40,525 nt of DNA, from the NCBI GenBank assembly GCA_002344975.1, contig DDUV01000086.1, positions 1-40,525 on the forward strand. The letters run 5' to 3'. This DNA is from Saprospiraceae bacterium UBA2329. Lineage in GTDB: Bacteria > Bacteroidota > Bacteroidia > Chitinophagales > Saprospiraceae. Below are positions 1 to 6,468 of this stretch, piece after piece. A model generated the notes under the pieces. The model had not been told where the DNA came from, ran no database searches, and was given only the letters and a program-made list of their open reading frames with translations. How positions within the stretch are numbered: the stretch's first letter is position 1; each line of letters opens with the position of its first letter. The translations under genes and the position numbers were made by a program.

Positions 1-164
1 CGCTCGCGCGAGGCTCTACCTTCATGTTTACCACGCACGGCGTGGTGCGGATTATCCGGCGGGTTCTACCCGCCTTCATCAACTCACCATTTTTTCGCTC
101 GCGCGAGGTTCTACCTCGTGCGGACTATCCGGCGGGTTCTACCCGCTTTCATCAACTTACCATC
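1..164. repeat. Tandem hairpin-rich repeat upstream of kdsA
   Basis: Two imperfect direct copies of one unit are visible, at about 1-92 and 96-164. Each begins CGCTCGCGCGAGG, continues through a CGGCGGGTTCTACCCGC block and ends TTCATCAACT(C/T)ACCAT. The first copy has about 20 extra bases holding another palindrome, ACCACGC-ACG-GCGTGGT. Within the unit are small palindromes sharing a GGTTCTACC centre but with different arms (CGAGG/CCTCG at about 105-119, GCGGG/CCCGC at 58-73 and 131-146). The arms change together, which suggests selection for hairpins or repeated copying of REP-like units. The element ends right at the kdsA start codon, so it supplies the kdsA leader. The left edge is cut by the window. 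Confidence 0.7.
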
Positions 165-980
165 ATGATTGAGATTCCCGTTCCCAAACTCCGTCACACT
201 GATTCCAACAATTTCTTCCTCATTGCCGGCCCCTGCGCCGTAGAAAGTGAGGACATCGTCCTGCGCACCGCCGAACATCTGGCAGAACTGTGCGACCGCC
301 TGCGCATTCCCTTGATTTTTAAAAGTTCGTATCGCAAAGCCAACCGTTCCCGATTGGATTCTTTTGCCGGCATCGGCGACGAACAGGCCCTCCGCATTTT
401 GCGCAAAGCTGCCGAAACTTTCGACCTGCCTGTCACCACCGACATCCACGCCGACGACGAAGCCGCCTTTGCTGCCGAGTATGTGGATGTGCTGCAAATA
501 CCGGCCTTCCTTTGCCGTCAAACCAGCCTGTTGGTAGCAGCGGCCGAAACCGGCAAGGCCGTCAGCGTCAAAAAGGGCCAGTTTGTCAGCCCCGAAAGTA
601 TGCGTTTTGCTGTTGACAAAGTGGTTCAATCCGGCAACGACCGCGTGATGCTCATCGAGCGCGGCGCCACCTTCGGTTATCAGGATTTGATCGTGGACTT
701 CAGAGGGATTCCGGTCATGCAGTCTTTCGGCGTGCCCGTTATTTTAGATTGCACTCATTCTCTGCAACAGCCCAATCAGGCATCGGGCGTCACAGGCGGC
801 CAACCGGCGCTCATCGAGACCATTGCGCGGGCCGGCGTGGCCGTTGGCGTGGACGGACTGTTCATCGAAACGCATCCCAATCCGGCGGAAGCCAAATCAG
901 ACGGCGCCAATATGTTGCCTTTGCATCAGATGGAAAAACTGCTCGAACGATTGCTCCGCATTCGGCAGGCCGTGCTTTGA
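165..980 (+). CDS. kdsA: 3-deoxy-8-phosphooctulonate synthase (Kdo-8-P synthase)
   Basis: This enzyme condenses phosphoenolpyruvate with arabinose 5-phosphate to give Kdo 8-phosphate, the cytoplasmic entry to the Kdo of lipopolysaccharide. The 271-residue protein is full length for the family. Visible family motifs are AGPCAVES near the N terminus, FKSSYRKANRSR, TDIH, QIPAFLCRQ, KKGQF and the C-terminal DCTHSLQQPN. The Cys in AGPC sits where metal-dependent KdsA enzymes (Aquifex type) carry their metal-binding Cys; the E. coli enzyme has Asn there, so this copy is probably metal-dependent (inference). The ATG at 165 is chosen because the open frame further upstream translates repeat DNA. It is followed by heptamer repeats and an IS3-type insertion. 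Confidence 0.95.
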   Translation: MIEIPVPKLRHTDSNNFFLIAGPCAVESEDIVLRTAEHLAELCDRLRIPLIFKSSYRKANRSRLDSFAGIGDEQALRILRKAAETFDLPVTTDIHADDEAAFAAEYVDVLQIPAFLCRQTSLLVAAAETGKAVSVKKGQFVSPESMRFAVDKVVQSGNDRVMLIERGATFGYQDLIVDFRGIPVMQSFGVPVILDCTHSLQQPNQASGVTGGQPALIETIARAGVAVGVDGLFIETHPNPAEAKSDGANMLPLHQMEKLLERLLRIRQAVL

Positions 981-990
981 GCCGGGGGAT

Positions 991-1025
991 CGGTGGGCGG
1001 TGGGCGATAGGCAGTAGGCAGTATG
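991..1025 (+). repeat. Degenerate heptamer array (CGGTGGG type), 5 units
   Basis: Five consecutive 7-bp units run without phase breaks: CGGTGGG, CGGTGGG, CGATAGG, CAGTAGG, CAGTATG. The array starts 10 bp after the kdsA stop codon and runs up to the left end of the IS3 element. A related array in the opposite orientation lies beyond the right end of the element at 2257-2312. Confidence 0.75.
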
Positions 1026-1064
1026 TGCGTGCCTAAAATAGGTTGACAAAAAAGTCAATCAAAG

Positions 1065-1487
1065 ATGGCAAACAAAGAGAACAAAAAGTTTCAACTTCAG
1101 ATGAGGTCCACTCGGACATTCAGCACGGAGTTCAAGAAAGAGAAGGTAAAAGACCTTATCGAAAAACGGACGAGCATAAAGATGCTTGTTGAACTCTATG
1201 GAGTAAGTCGCTCTGCGATCTATAAATGGCTATATTTGTACTCGCCCATGGAGAAAGGAATCCAAACAGTAGTGCAAATGGAAAGCGAAGAACAAAAGAC
1301 GAAGGTACTGCTCAATCGGCTGGCGGAATGCGAGCGGATCATAGGTCAGAAACAAATGCAATTAGATGTGTTGGAGAGGACCTTCGAAATAGCGAGCGAG
1401 GAGCTTGGGTATGACGTAAAAAAAAAGTACGCACCCGGACCGTGGAATGGTTCCTGCAAAACCCTGAGCGACACATGTACACCATGA
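1065..1487 (+). CDS. IS3-family transposase OrfA
   Basis: This 140-residue protein has an N-terminal helix-turn-helix of the transposase_8 type (STEFKKEKVKDLIEKRTSIKMLVELYGVSRSAIYKWL, about residues 19-54 in outline). A Leu-rich segment follows that could form the leucine zipper used for OrfA/OrfAB dimerisation (about residues 80-120). The OrfA frame passes through a run of nine A residues at 1418-1426 and terminates at 1487. OrfB opens in the -1 frame after a TGA at 1412-1414, so an OrfAB fusion by -1 frameshifting is expected. OrfA binds the element ends and regulates transposition in this family. Confidence 0.88.
   Translation: MANKENKKFQLQMRSTRTFSTEFKKEKVKDLIEKRTSIKMLVELYGVSRSAIYKWLYLYSPMEKGIQTVVQMESEEQKTKVLLNRLAECERIIGQKQMQLDVLERTFEIASEELGYDVKKKYAPGPWNGSCKTLSDTCTP
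1421..1427 (+). promoter_or_regulatory. Programmed -1 frameshift site A_AAA_AAG
   Basis: In the OrfA frame the codons read GTA AAA AAA AAG TAC, which provides the canonical heptamer A AAA AAG at 1421-1427. A one-base slip back continues directly into the OrfB frame, which has no stop from 1415 onward. This is the usual arrangement for production of IS3-family OrfAB. The slip itself is inferred from sequence. Confidence 0.75.
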
Positions 1488-2221
1488 GTGCGATATACGC
1501 CGAGTTCGGTATTAGCAGACAGGGCCACTGGCAGGCCTTAGAGCGCGAAGAGGCGTTGATGGCCAAAGAATTGTGCTATGTGGGCCTGATGCAAGAAGTG
1601 CGGGAGATGCATCCCGGAATGGGCCTGCGCAAAATGTATGAGCAGTTCAGTCCTCAGGGCATTGGTCGAGACGCCTTTATAGCATTGGGACTACAGGAAG
1701 GCTTCCGCTTGTGCGCGCCGATCAACCCGCAACGCACCACCAGAAGCGTCAAAAGCGCGCGATACAGGAACCTGTTGCAAGGCAAGAAGTTTACAAATGT
1801 CAACCAGATATGGGTCAGCGATTTGTTTTATTTTGCTTTAGGCAACCTGATTCATCATTCAGATCGGGGCGGCCAGTATATCAGCGATGATTATACCAAC
1901 CTCCTGGAGGACTATAAAATTCAGATCAGTATGTGTACCGACGTCTTAGAGAACGCACACAGTGAACGGGTAAACGGCACCATCAAGAATGAGTATCTCG
2001 CCCGGTGGCACATTGCCAACGCAGAGCACTTACAGCAGCGCCTTCCAACGGCCATCAATAATTACAACGACCGGCGCCACGATTCTCTTGGTATGACACC
2101 CAACGAATTTGAAACTTATGTCAAGGAACTTTCTGCCGGTCAGAGACCTGAACTTGAAATATTTACTATAAACAAATCTTTTGAAAATTCAACGCAACTT
2201 ACGTTAAATTTTGATTCATAA
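1442..2221 (+). CDS. IS3-family transposase OrfB with internal deletion in the DDE domain
   Basis: This is the integrase-core (rve, DDE) half of the transposase. The HTH_21-like region (GLRKMYEQF...) is present, followed by WVSD (first Asp), HHSDRGGQY (second Asp) and ENAHSERVNG (Glu about 34 residues later, normal for D35E). In IS3 relatives about 60 residues separate the first and second Asp. Here WVSD and HHSD are only about 11 residues apart, so about 50-55 residues of the RNase H-like fold are missing in frame. The product is very probably catalytically dead. The frame opens at 1415, and the ATG at 1442 is only a nominal start, because expression is expected by frameshift from OrfA. Confidence 0.82.
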   Translation: MEWFLQNPERHMYTMSAIYAEFGISRQGHWQALEREEALMAKELCYVGLMQEVREMHPGMGLRKMYEQFSPQGIGRDAFIALGLQEGFRLCAPINPQRTTRSVKSARYRNLLQGKKFTNVNQIWVSDLFYFALGNLIHHSDRGGQYISDDYTNLLEDYKIQISMCTDVLENAHSERVNGTIKNEYLARWHIANAEHLQQRLPTAINNYNDRRHDSLGMTPNEFETYVKELSAGQRPELEIFTINKSFENSTQLTLNFDS

Positions 2222-2256
2222 TTCACTCACAACCGTCAACCTATATCAGGCATGCA

Positions 2257-2312
2257 CACACCGCCTACCGCCGACGGCAAACCGCCTACTGCACACCGCA
2301 TACCGCCGACTG
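2257..2312 (-). repeat. Degenerate heptamer array, 8 units, inverted relative to 991-1025
   Basis: Read on the minus strand from 2312, eight in-phase 7-mers follow one another: CAGTCGG, CGGTATG, CGGTGTG, CAGTAGG, CGGTTTG, CCGTCGG, CGGTAGG, CGGTGTG. The array begins one base after the stop codon of the minus-strand ATP-grasp gene and runs to the right end of the IS3 element. It belongs to the same C(A/G)GTNNG family as the array after kdsA. Confidence 0.75.
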
Positions 2313-2313
2313 A

Positions 2314-3534
2314 TTAAGACAACTCTATCCTTACCAACGACACCACTTTTTTCAGTGCAGCCTCCACCACATGCGTTTCCGGGTGCCGCAGGATGATGTA
2401 GCCGACCCCCTCATAATTGCCCTCATGCGGGCGGCCCACTTCCGGTATTTTGGCATCTGTGATGAGATGGCCCACCTCACGGTCCACTTTTTCCAGACCG
2501 TGTACCGCTTTGATAAAACCGCTGCCCATACCCCGGAGGTAAGCGGCACCTACGGCGTATTTGCGCTCCGGCGCTTTGAACTCGCCGAAAATAATCATGC
2601 GCGCCCAGGCGTCCAAGCTGTCGAAATCATTGGCACGCGACATGAGCGTTGTGATCTGCGCTCCGGGAGGCCGCGCCGCCACTTCCGACACTGCCACGCT
2701 GCCGTCGGGGCGCCGAAACCACTCTAAATGGCTCAATCCGGTTTTCATTCCCAGCACATCCAAAGTTTTGAAGGCCGCCTGACGAATATCATCGTATTCG
2801 GGCACATCAATTTCACGGGGCAATACCACCTGCCACTGAATCCAGGGTTCGCGCATCACCTCTATGGGATTGGGGTGGTAATGCGTCAGCGAGTGAAAAA
2901 CCGCTTGGCCATTGAGCGAAAAAGTGTCGAAAGAATGTTCGGTGCCCGTCACAAACTCCTCAAAGAGCACCTCATGGCCCGGCGAAGGCGGCATCTCCCG
3001 CAGCACGGCGTCCAATTCGTGGTGATTGTGAATCTTGTAAGTAGAAAGCGATCCCATGCCCGCCGGCGGTTTGGCGATGAGCGGGAATCCGCACAACTCT
3101 GCAAAAGTACGGGCCTCGGCAGGGCTTGCCACCGTTTGATAGCGGGCGCAGGGAATTCCGGCCTCGCGGAGTTTGGCTTTCATGCGGGCTTTGTCTCTGA
3201 AATTCAGCGCCGTTTCTACGCCCATGCCTTCTATTCCCAATGCCTCGCGCACTTGGGCCAGCGGTACCTGCATGATCTCTACCGCCCCTATGATCCGGTG
3301 GATGGGGCCGTGTTGTGCGGTCAGTTCGCGGGCAGCCTGTTCCAATAATTTTGGATCCAAAGGATTGGCAACTTGCCGGTGCCCATACAGCCGGGCCGAC
3401 AAATCGTGTCTCAACAAAACAACAGGCTCTTCGGTGATCAACCCGAGCTGCACATCGGGGATGCTCGTCAGCGTGTGGATAAAGCGAACGGCATTTTCCG
3501 TAAAATTCGGCGTGGCGTAAACGACAAAAGGCAT
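2314..3534 (-). CDS. ATP-grasp domain ligase of unknown substrate
   Basis: This 406-residue protein resembles the ATP-grasp carboxylate-amine ligase superfamily. The N-terminal about 110 residues form a Rossmann-like pre-ATP domain (FVVYATPNFTENAVRFIHTL). The ATP-grasp region follows, with a lysine-bearing FPLIAKPPAGMGS strand, a glycine-rich turn, VLFEEFVTGTEHSFDTF, and metal-site residues around HLEWFRRPDGSVAVSEVAARPPG. Relatives join a carboxylate to an amine or thiol through an acyl-phosphate. The substrate cannot be told from sequence and no partner gene adjoins. The ATG at 3534 is preferred over an upstream TTG at 3540. The gene is convergent with kdsA across the IS3 element. Confidence 0.8.
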   Translation of the reverse strand: MPFVVYATPNFTENAVRFIHTLTSIPDVQLGLITEEPVVLLRHDLSARLYGHRQVANPLDPKLLEQAARELTAQHGPIHRIIGAVEIMQVPLAQVREALGIEGMGVETALNFRDKARMKAKLREAGIPCARYQTVASPAEARTFAELCGFPLIAKPPAGMGSLSTYKIHNHHELDAVLREMPPSPGHEVLFEEFVTGTEHSFDTFSLNGQAVFHSLTHYHPNPIEVMREPWIQWQVVLPREIDVPEYDDIRQAAFKTLDVLGMKTGLSHLEWFRRPDGSVAVSEVAARPPGAQITTLMSRANDFDSLDAWARMIIFGEFKAPERKYAVGAAYLRGMGSGFIKAVHGLEKVDREVGHLITDAKIPEVGRPHEGNYEGVGYIILRHPETHVVEAALKKVVSLVRIELS

Positions 3535-3609
3535 GGGCAATCCGATTTGTTGTGATGGAAAAGTTGGTAAATATCAAACTTTGGCGTCAATCATCCAAAT
3601 TCATTTTTT

Positions 3610-3827
3610 GTAACTATTCAGTCGATCCCCCAAAGCCACGAGCTATGACCACGCCCCAGGCGTGGTATGAGTTTGTTTATTCGATAAAAAATTAGATTTT
3701 CCATTTGGGGAAATTTCAAAATCTCATCTTGAAAAATGGCCTTTTTTCATTTTGGAAAATCAAACTCGCGACTCGAACCACGCCTGTGGCGTGGTCGCAG
3801 CTTTTTGCAGGGCGACTGAATGGTTAC
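3610..3827. mobile_element. Putative IS66-type MITE (218 bp) with target site duplication
   Basis: Terminal inverted repeats are GTAACTATTCAGTCG (3610-3624) and, on the other strand from 3827, GTAACCATTCAGTCG, one mismatch in 15. The element is flanked on both sides by CATTTTTT (3602-3609 and 3828-3835), a perfect 8-bp direct repeat. GTAA termini with 8-bp duplications are the hallmark of the IS66 family. The arms continue to pair inward, with the palindromes ACCACGCC-CCA-GGCGTGGT (3648-3666) and ACCACGCC-TGT-GGCGTGGT (3777-3795) occupying equivalent places. No transposase is encoded. The right end lies 8 bp past the DUF1801 stop codon. It accounts for nearly all of the 309-bp gene-free stretch. 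Confidence 0.75.
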
Positions 3828-3843
3828 CATTTTTTGATGCCCC

Positions 3844-4188
3844 TCATGCGTCTTCCAGCAGGATGGCTTCCGCCAGAATTTCCAACACCGCATCTGCATC
3901 AATTTGGTCAACGGATGAAAACGCAACCCCGGCCACCATTTTGCGGCCTTTCGCATCCAATATCCCCTGCACATTCGACAAGCGGCCGCCATGAATAAAA
4001 ACCAATTCCACCCCTTTGTTTTTCAACGGGTTGAGATAACAAACCCAGCTCTTTCTGTAATAAAAAGGAATCTTGTACCGGATTTTGCAACTGATCTCTG
4101 GAAAGGCCGTCAGCAATTCGTGCAAGGCCAGCATGATGGATTGCGCCGGTTCTTCCTGTTCGTAAATGAAATCTGTACAGGCATCCAT
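3844..4188 (-). CDS. DUF1801 (YdhG-like) domain protein
   Basis: The 114-residue protein fits the small DUF1801/YdhG family: helical N terminus (FIYEQEEPAQSIMLALHELLTAFPEISCKIRYKIPFYYRKSWVCYL in outline) followed by a beta-rich half with the usual ELVFIHGGRLSN and a C-terminal helix pair. The family is related to frataxin-like folds but has no settled biochemical role. There is no signal peptide, so it is probably cytosolic. A TAATTTGC element on the minus strand at 4208-4215 is a near-match to the Bacteroidota -7 box, 19 bp before the ATG. It is followed immediately by the putative MITE. Confidence 0.78.
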   Translation of the reverse strand: MDACTDFIYEQEEPAQSIMLALHELLTAFPEISCKIRYKIPFYYRKSWVCYLNPLKNKGVELVFIHGGRLSNVQGILDAKGRKMVAGVAFSSVDQIDADAVLEILAEAILLEDA

Positions 4189-4234
4189 AAAGTTGATTTT
4201 TGGGTACGCAAATTACATGTTTACCAACAAAAAA

Positions 4235-4267
4235 GGCTCCGGGAAGCATTTTTCCCAGAGCCTTTTT
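4235..4267 (-). terminator. Rho-independent terminator after the PD40/SPOR gene
   Basis: The stem GGCTC-C-GGGAA pairs with TTCCC-A-GAGCC at 4235-4262. Read on the minus strand it ends in a run of six T (complement of the A run at 4229-4234). It lies 18 bp beyond the stop of the minus-strand gene at 4285-6243. The plus strand also has a T5 tail, so it could work in both directions. Confidence 0.85.
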
Positions 4268-4284
4268 GATCGTTATGATGCCCC

Positions 4285-6243
4285 CTACATTTCCTTGCCG
4301 TAGCGTTGACCGTTTTCATACCGCACCACAAAAGCGCCGGAGAAGCCCTTCTTCTGTGCCTGCTCCATTGCTTTGAAAGCTTCTTCGCGGTTGGTGAAAT
4401 TGGCCAGCATCACGCGGGTGAGGCCCTGAGAAGTGATGACTTCGGTTTCCATACTTTGAGCCAGCGCTTTCACGCGTTTTAAACTGGAGGCGTTGGCGTC
4501 GTATTTCTGCAAGGCAGCCAATTGCACTTTGTAATAAGTGCCCGTCAGTCGCGGTGCAGAACTGGTGTATTCCAACTGGTCGTCGGGGCCGAAGCCCTTT
4601 GCCGTATAGGTTTCCGGGCCGGGGATCACCTCGCCGGGTTTATCCGGCATGGGCGGGGTCGGATCCACGGGCTTTTCCACTACTTTGTCTAAATAGATCG
4701 GACGGCCATAGGTGGTTGTGTTGGGATCGTTGGAGGTGAAATCGTAATTGCCGGCTTTGTACCCCGTGCTTTGGATTTCAATTTTAAAATTGCGACCCGG
4801 CAGTATCTCAAAAGAATAAGCTCCGCCGCTGAAATCCTTCACCAACAGCAGGTTTTCAACGTTGCCCGGCAACACCTGATACAGCGATGCCGTGATGTTG
4901 TTCAAGGGCGCGCCCGATTCGCGGTCGTAAGCATTGCCTTTGACCATGAGGCGACGACCACCGATGGTAAATTCAAAGATATCTTCGTCGCGGGTGCCGT
5001 TCTTCATGCCGCCAAAAGCGCGGTTGGAAGAGAAAAATCCCGCATTGCCGTCGGCGTTGGTGGTGAAGAAAAAGTCATCAGCGGGCGAGTTGAAAGGCAG
5101 GCCGATGTTTTCAGGAGCCGTCCAGATGGTTTCCAGACCTTTGGCTTTGAAAATGTCCAATCCGCCGATGGAAGGATGGCCATTGGAGGCGAAGTAGAGC
5201 ATCCCGGAACCCGCATCATAAAATGGCGTCATATCGTCGCCGGCCGTATTGATGGTCGGACCGAGGTTGACGGGGAAGGAGAAGTCGGTATCGTCGGCGG
5301 CCAGATCGCGGGAGACGAACCAGATGTCCATACCGCCTCTGCCGCCCTCGCGGTTGGAGGCAAAAAACAGGAATTCCTGGCCGTTGCTCTCTGCCACTGC
5401 GGGGTGCGTAGCCGTCACTTTGGCCATATTTACATAATCGGGCAGACGAACGGGCTGCGACCAGGAGCCTCCCTGACGCTTGATAAGGAAAATTTCACAG
5501 CGGGTGGTCAGAGGTCCCCAGGTTTCCTGGCCGCGGCAAATGGTGAAATAGAACCGGTTGCCGTCGGCAGAAAGGGCGCCGTTGCAGTAGTGATCGTTTT
5601 GGATGACGGGAAAGGCTTCCGGCGCGCCGGCTTTGCCCCATTCCTTGCCCTGGCGCTGCGAACGCAGAATGCGCGCTTTGCCGCCGGTAGTGGAGGAAAA
5701 ATACAATACGTCATTGGTGAACGCGATGGGGGCAAACTCCGTAGCATCCGTGTTTACGCCTTTACCGGTGTAAATGATTTCAGCTTCCCGGTTGGCGCGG
5801 GCCGGCAGTTCTTTGGCTAAGTTGCAGCCCGCAATTTCTACGCGGACAATTTCTTCCACGATGGCCCGGTCGGAGCCGCTGTATTTGTCAATGTAAGCCT
5901 GAAACTCGCGTTTGGCGTCTTCGTAGCGGCCGTCCTGCTTGAGGCTGCGGGCATACTTCAGCCCCGACATGGGGTACTTCGCATTGTCGTCTTTGGTGTG
6001 CTGGTAGTACTCGGCAGCCTTGCGGTAGTCTTTGACGGAGTAGTAAATTTCGGCAATTTTAAAAGCCAGGTCTTTGTTCTTGGGCTTCTTTTTGAAAGCC
6101 TCTTCGTATTGGGCCGCCGCTTCGACGTATTTGCCCTGCTGGTAGAGTTCGTCCGCGGATTTGCGCGATTTTTTCCAGCTTTGAGCCGGCAGCGCCGTAG
6201 TTATGCACACGGCAAGCAGTAGTAAATAAAACGTTTTGCTCAT
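4285..6243 (-). CDS. Secreted TPR / PD40 beta-propeller / SPOR envelope protein
   Basis: The 652-residue protein has a signal peptide ending near ALPA-QS. It is followed by TPR repeats (about residues 25-150: ADELYQQGKYVEAAAQYEEAF, KDYRKAAEYYQ) and PD40/TolB-like propeller blades (about 160-435, with repeats such as LYFSSTTGGKARI, FFASNREGGRGGMDIW and LYFASNGHPSIGGLDIF). A carboxypeptidase-regulatory-like beta domain follows (about 440-520), then a Pro-rich linker and a C-terminal SPOR domain (YYKVQLAALQKYD...). The TPR-PD40-CRD order resembles Bacteroidota PorE-type proteins, but those end in an OmpA-like peptidoglycan-binding domain; here SPOR takes that place. A peptidoglycan-anchored envelope role is inferred. 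It is a single-gene unit with its own terminator. Confidence 0.82.
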   Translation of the reverse strand: MSKTFYLLLLAVCITTALPAQSWKKSRKSADELYQQGKYVEAAAQYEEAFKKKPKNKDLAFKIAEIYYSVKDYRKAAEYYQHTKDDNAKYPMSGLKYARSLKQDGRYEDAKREFQAYIDKYSGSDRAIVEEIVRVEIAGCNLAKELPARANREAEIIYTGKGVNTDATEFAPIAFTNDVLYFSSTTGGKARILRSQRQGKEWGKAGAPEAFPVIQNDHYCNGALSADGNRFYFTICRGQETWGPLTTRCEIFLIKRQGGSWSQPVRLPDYVNMAKVTATHPAVAESNGQEFLFFASNREGGRGGMDIWFVSRDLAADDTDFSFPVNLGPTINTAGDDMTPFYDAGSGMLYFASNGHPSIGGLDIFKAKGLETIWTAPENIGLPFNSPADDFFFTTNADGNAGFFSSNRAFGGMKNGTRDEDIFEFTIGGRRLMVKGNAYDRESGAPLNNITASLYQVLPGNVENLLLVKDFSGGAYSFEILPGRNFKIEIQSTGYKAGNYDFTSNDPNTTTYGRPIYLDKVVEKPVDPTPPMPDKPGEVIPGPETYTAKGFGPDDQLEYTSSAPRLTGTYYKVQLAALQKYDANASSLKRVKALAQSMETEVITSQGLTRVMLANFTNREEAFKAMEQAQKKGFSGAFVVRYENGQRYGKEM

Positions 6244-6397
6244 AATAAGAAGGTTGAGTGCGAAATGAAAAAAGCTGGTTAACCAGTGTGTGAGACGCCT
6301 GGCCGAGAACCTGTGCGTCTTTCGACCCTGACTAACGTTTGGGTAAAGATAAAGATTGTTTGGCGAGGGGTGATAGTTATCATGCTGCCAAAATGCA

Positions 6398-6432
6398 GAA
6401 AAGGGCCATCCGAATATCCGGAAGCCCTTTTC
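6398..6432 (-). terminator. Hairpin terminator after the LVIVD-repeat gene
   Basis: GAAAAGGGC at 6398-6406 pairs with GCCCTTTTC at 6424-6432, and an inner CCG/CGG pairing extends the stem. It lies 37 bp past the minus-strand stop at 6469. The T tract is short (four), so strength is uncertain. The rest of 6244-6468 shows only a weak -7-like TATCTTTA (minus strand, 6344-6351). Confidence 0.6.
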
Positions 6433-6468
6433 AGTATGGCGTCAATATGCGCGCTCTAATGGCAGCGC

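Larger units (their letters stand above)
1030..2252 (+). mobile_element. IS3-family insertion sequence, probably inactive
   Basis: Two overlapping transposase frames are bounded by inverted repeats. The left end TGCCTAAAATAGGTTGAC (1030-1047) matches the reverse complement of 2235-2252 at 16 of 18 positions. Similarity continues outward a few bases (TGTGCG against TGTGCA) and merges with inverted heptamer arrays, so the exact ends are uncertain. Ends of TG...CA fit the IS3 family. No clean target duplication is visible; the immediate 4-bp flanks are TGCG and TGCA. The element lies between the 3' ends of two convergent genes. OrfB has lost part of its catalytic domain, so this copy is probably not autonomous. 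Confidence 0.85.

Noticed and set aside
24..164. N-terminal extension of KdsA
   Set aside because: This open frame runs through tandem hairpin repeats, and the family N terminus begins at the ATG at 165.
1030..2252. Clean target duplication for the IS3 element
   Set aside because: The flanks TGCG and TGCA differ at one of four bases and the exact ends are blurred by heptamer repeats, so no duplication is claimed.
3771..3795. ACTCGAACC, the reverse of a tRNA T-arm motif
   Set aside because: It lies within the inverted arm of the MITE, and the required stems do not pair as a tRNA.
3610..3827. Interpretation of this element as a REPIN moved by the RAYT in this window
   Set aside because: The GTAA ends and 8-bp duplication fit IS66-type DDE transposition better. 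RAYT products are not expected to leave such duplications, and the internal palindromes differ from those inside the RAYT gene.
4771..5820. 349-codon plus-strand open frame
   Set aside because: It is antisense to the PD40/SPOR gene, has no recognisable domain, and reflects codon bias of the real gene.
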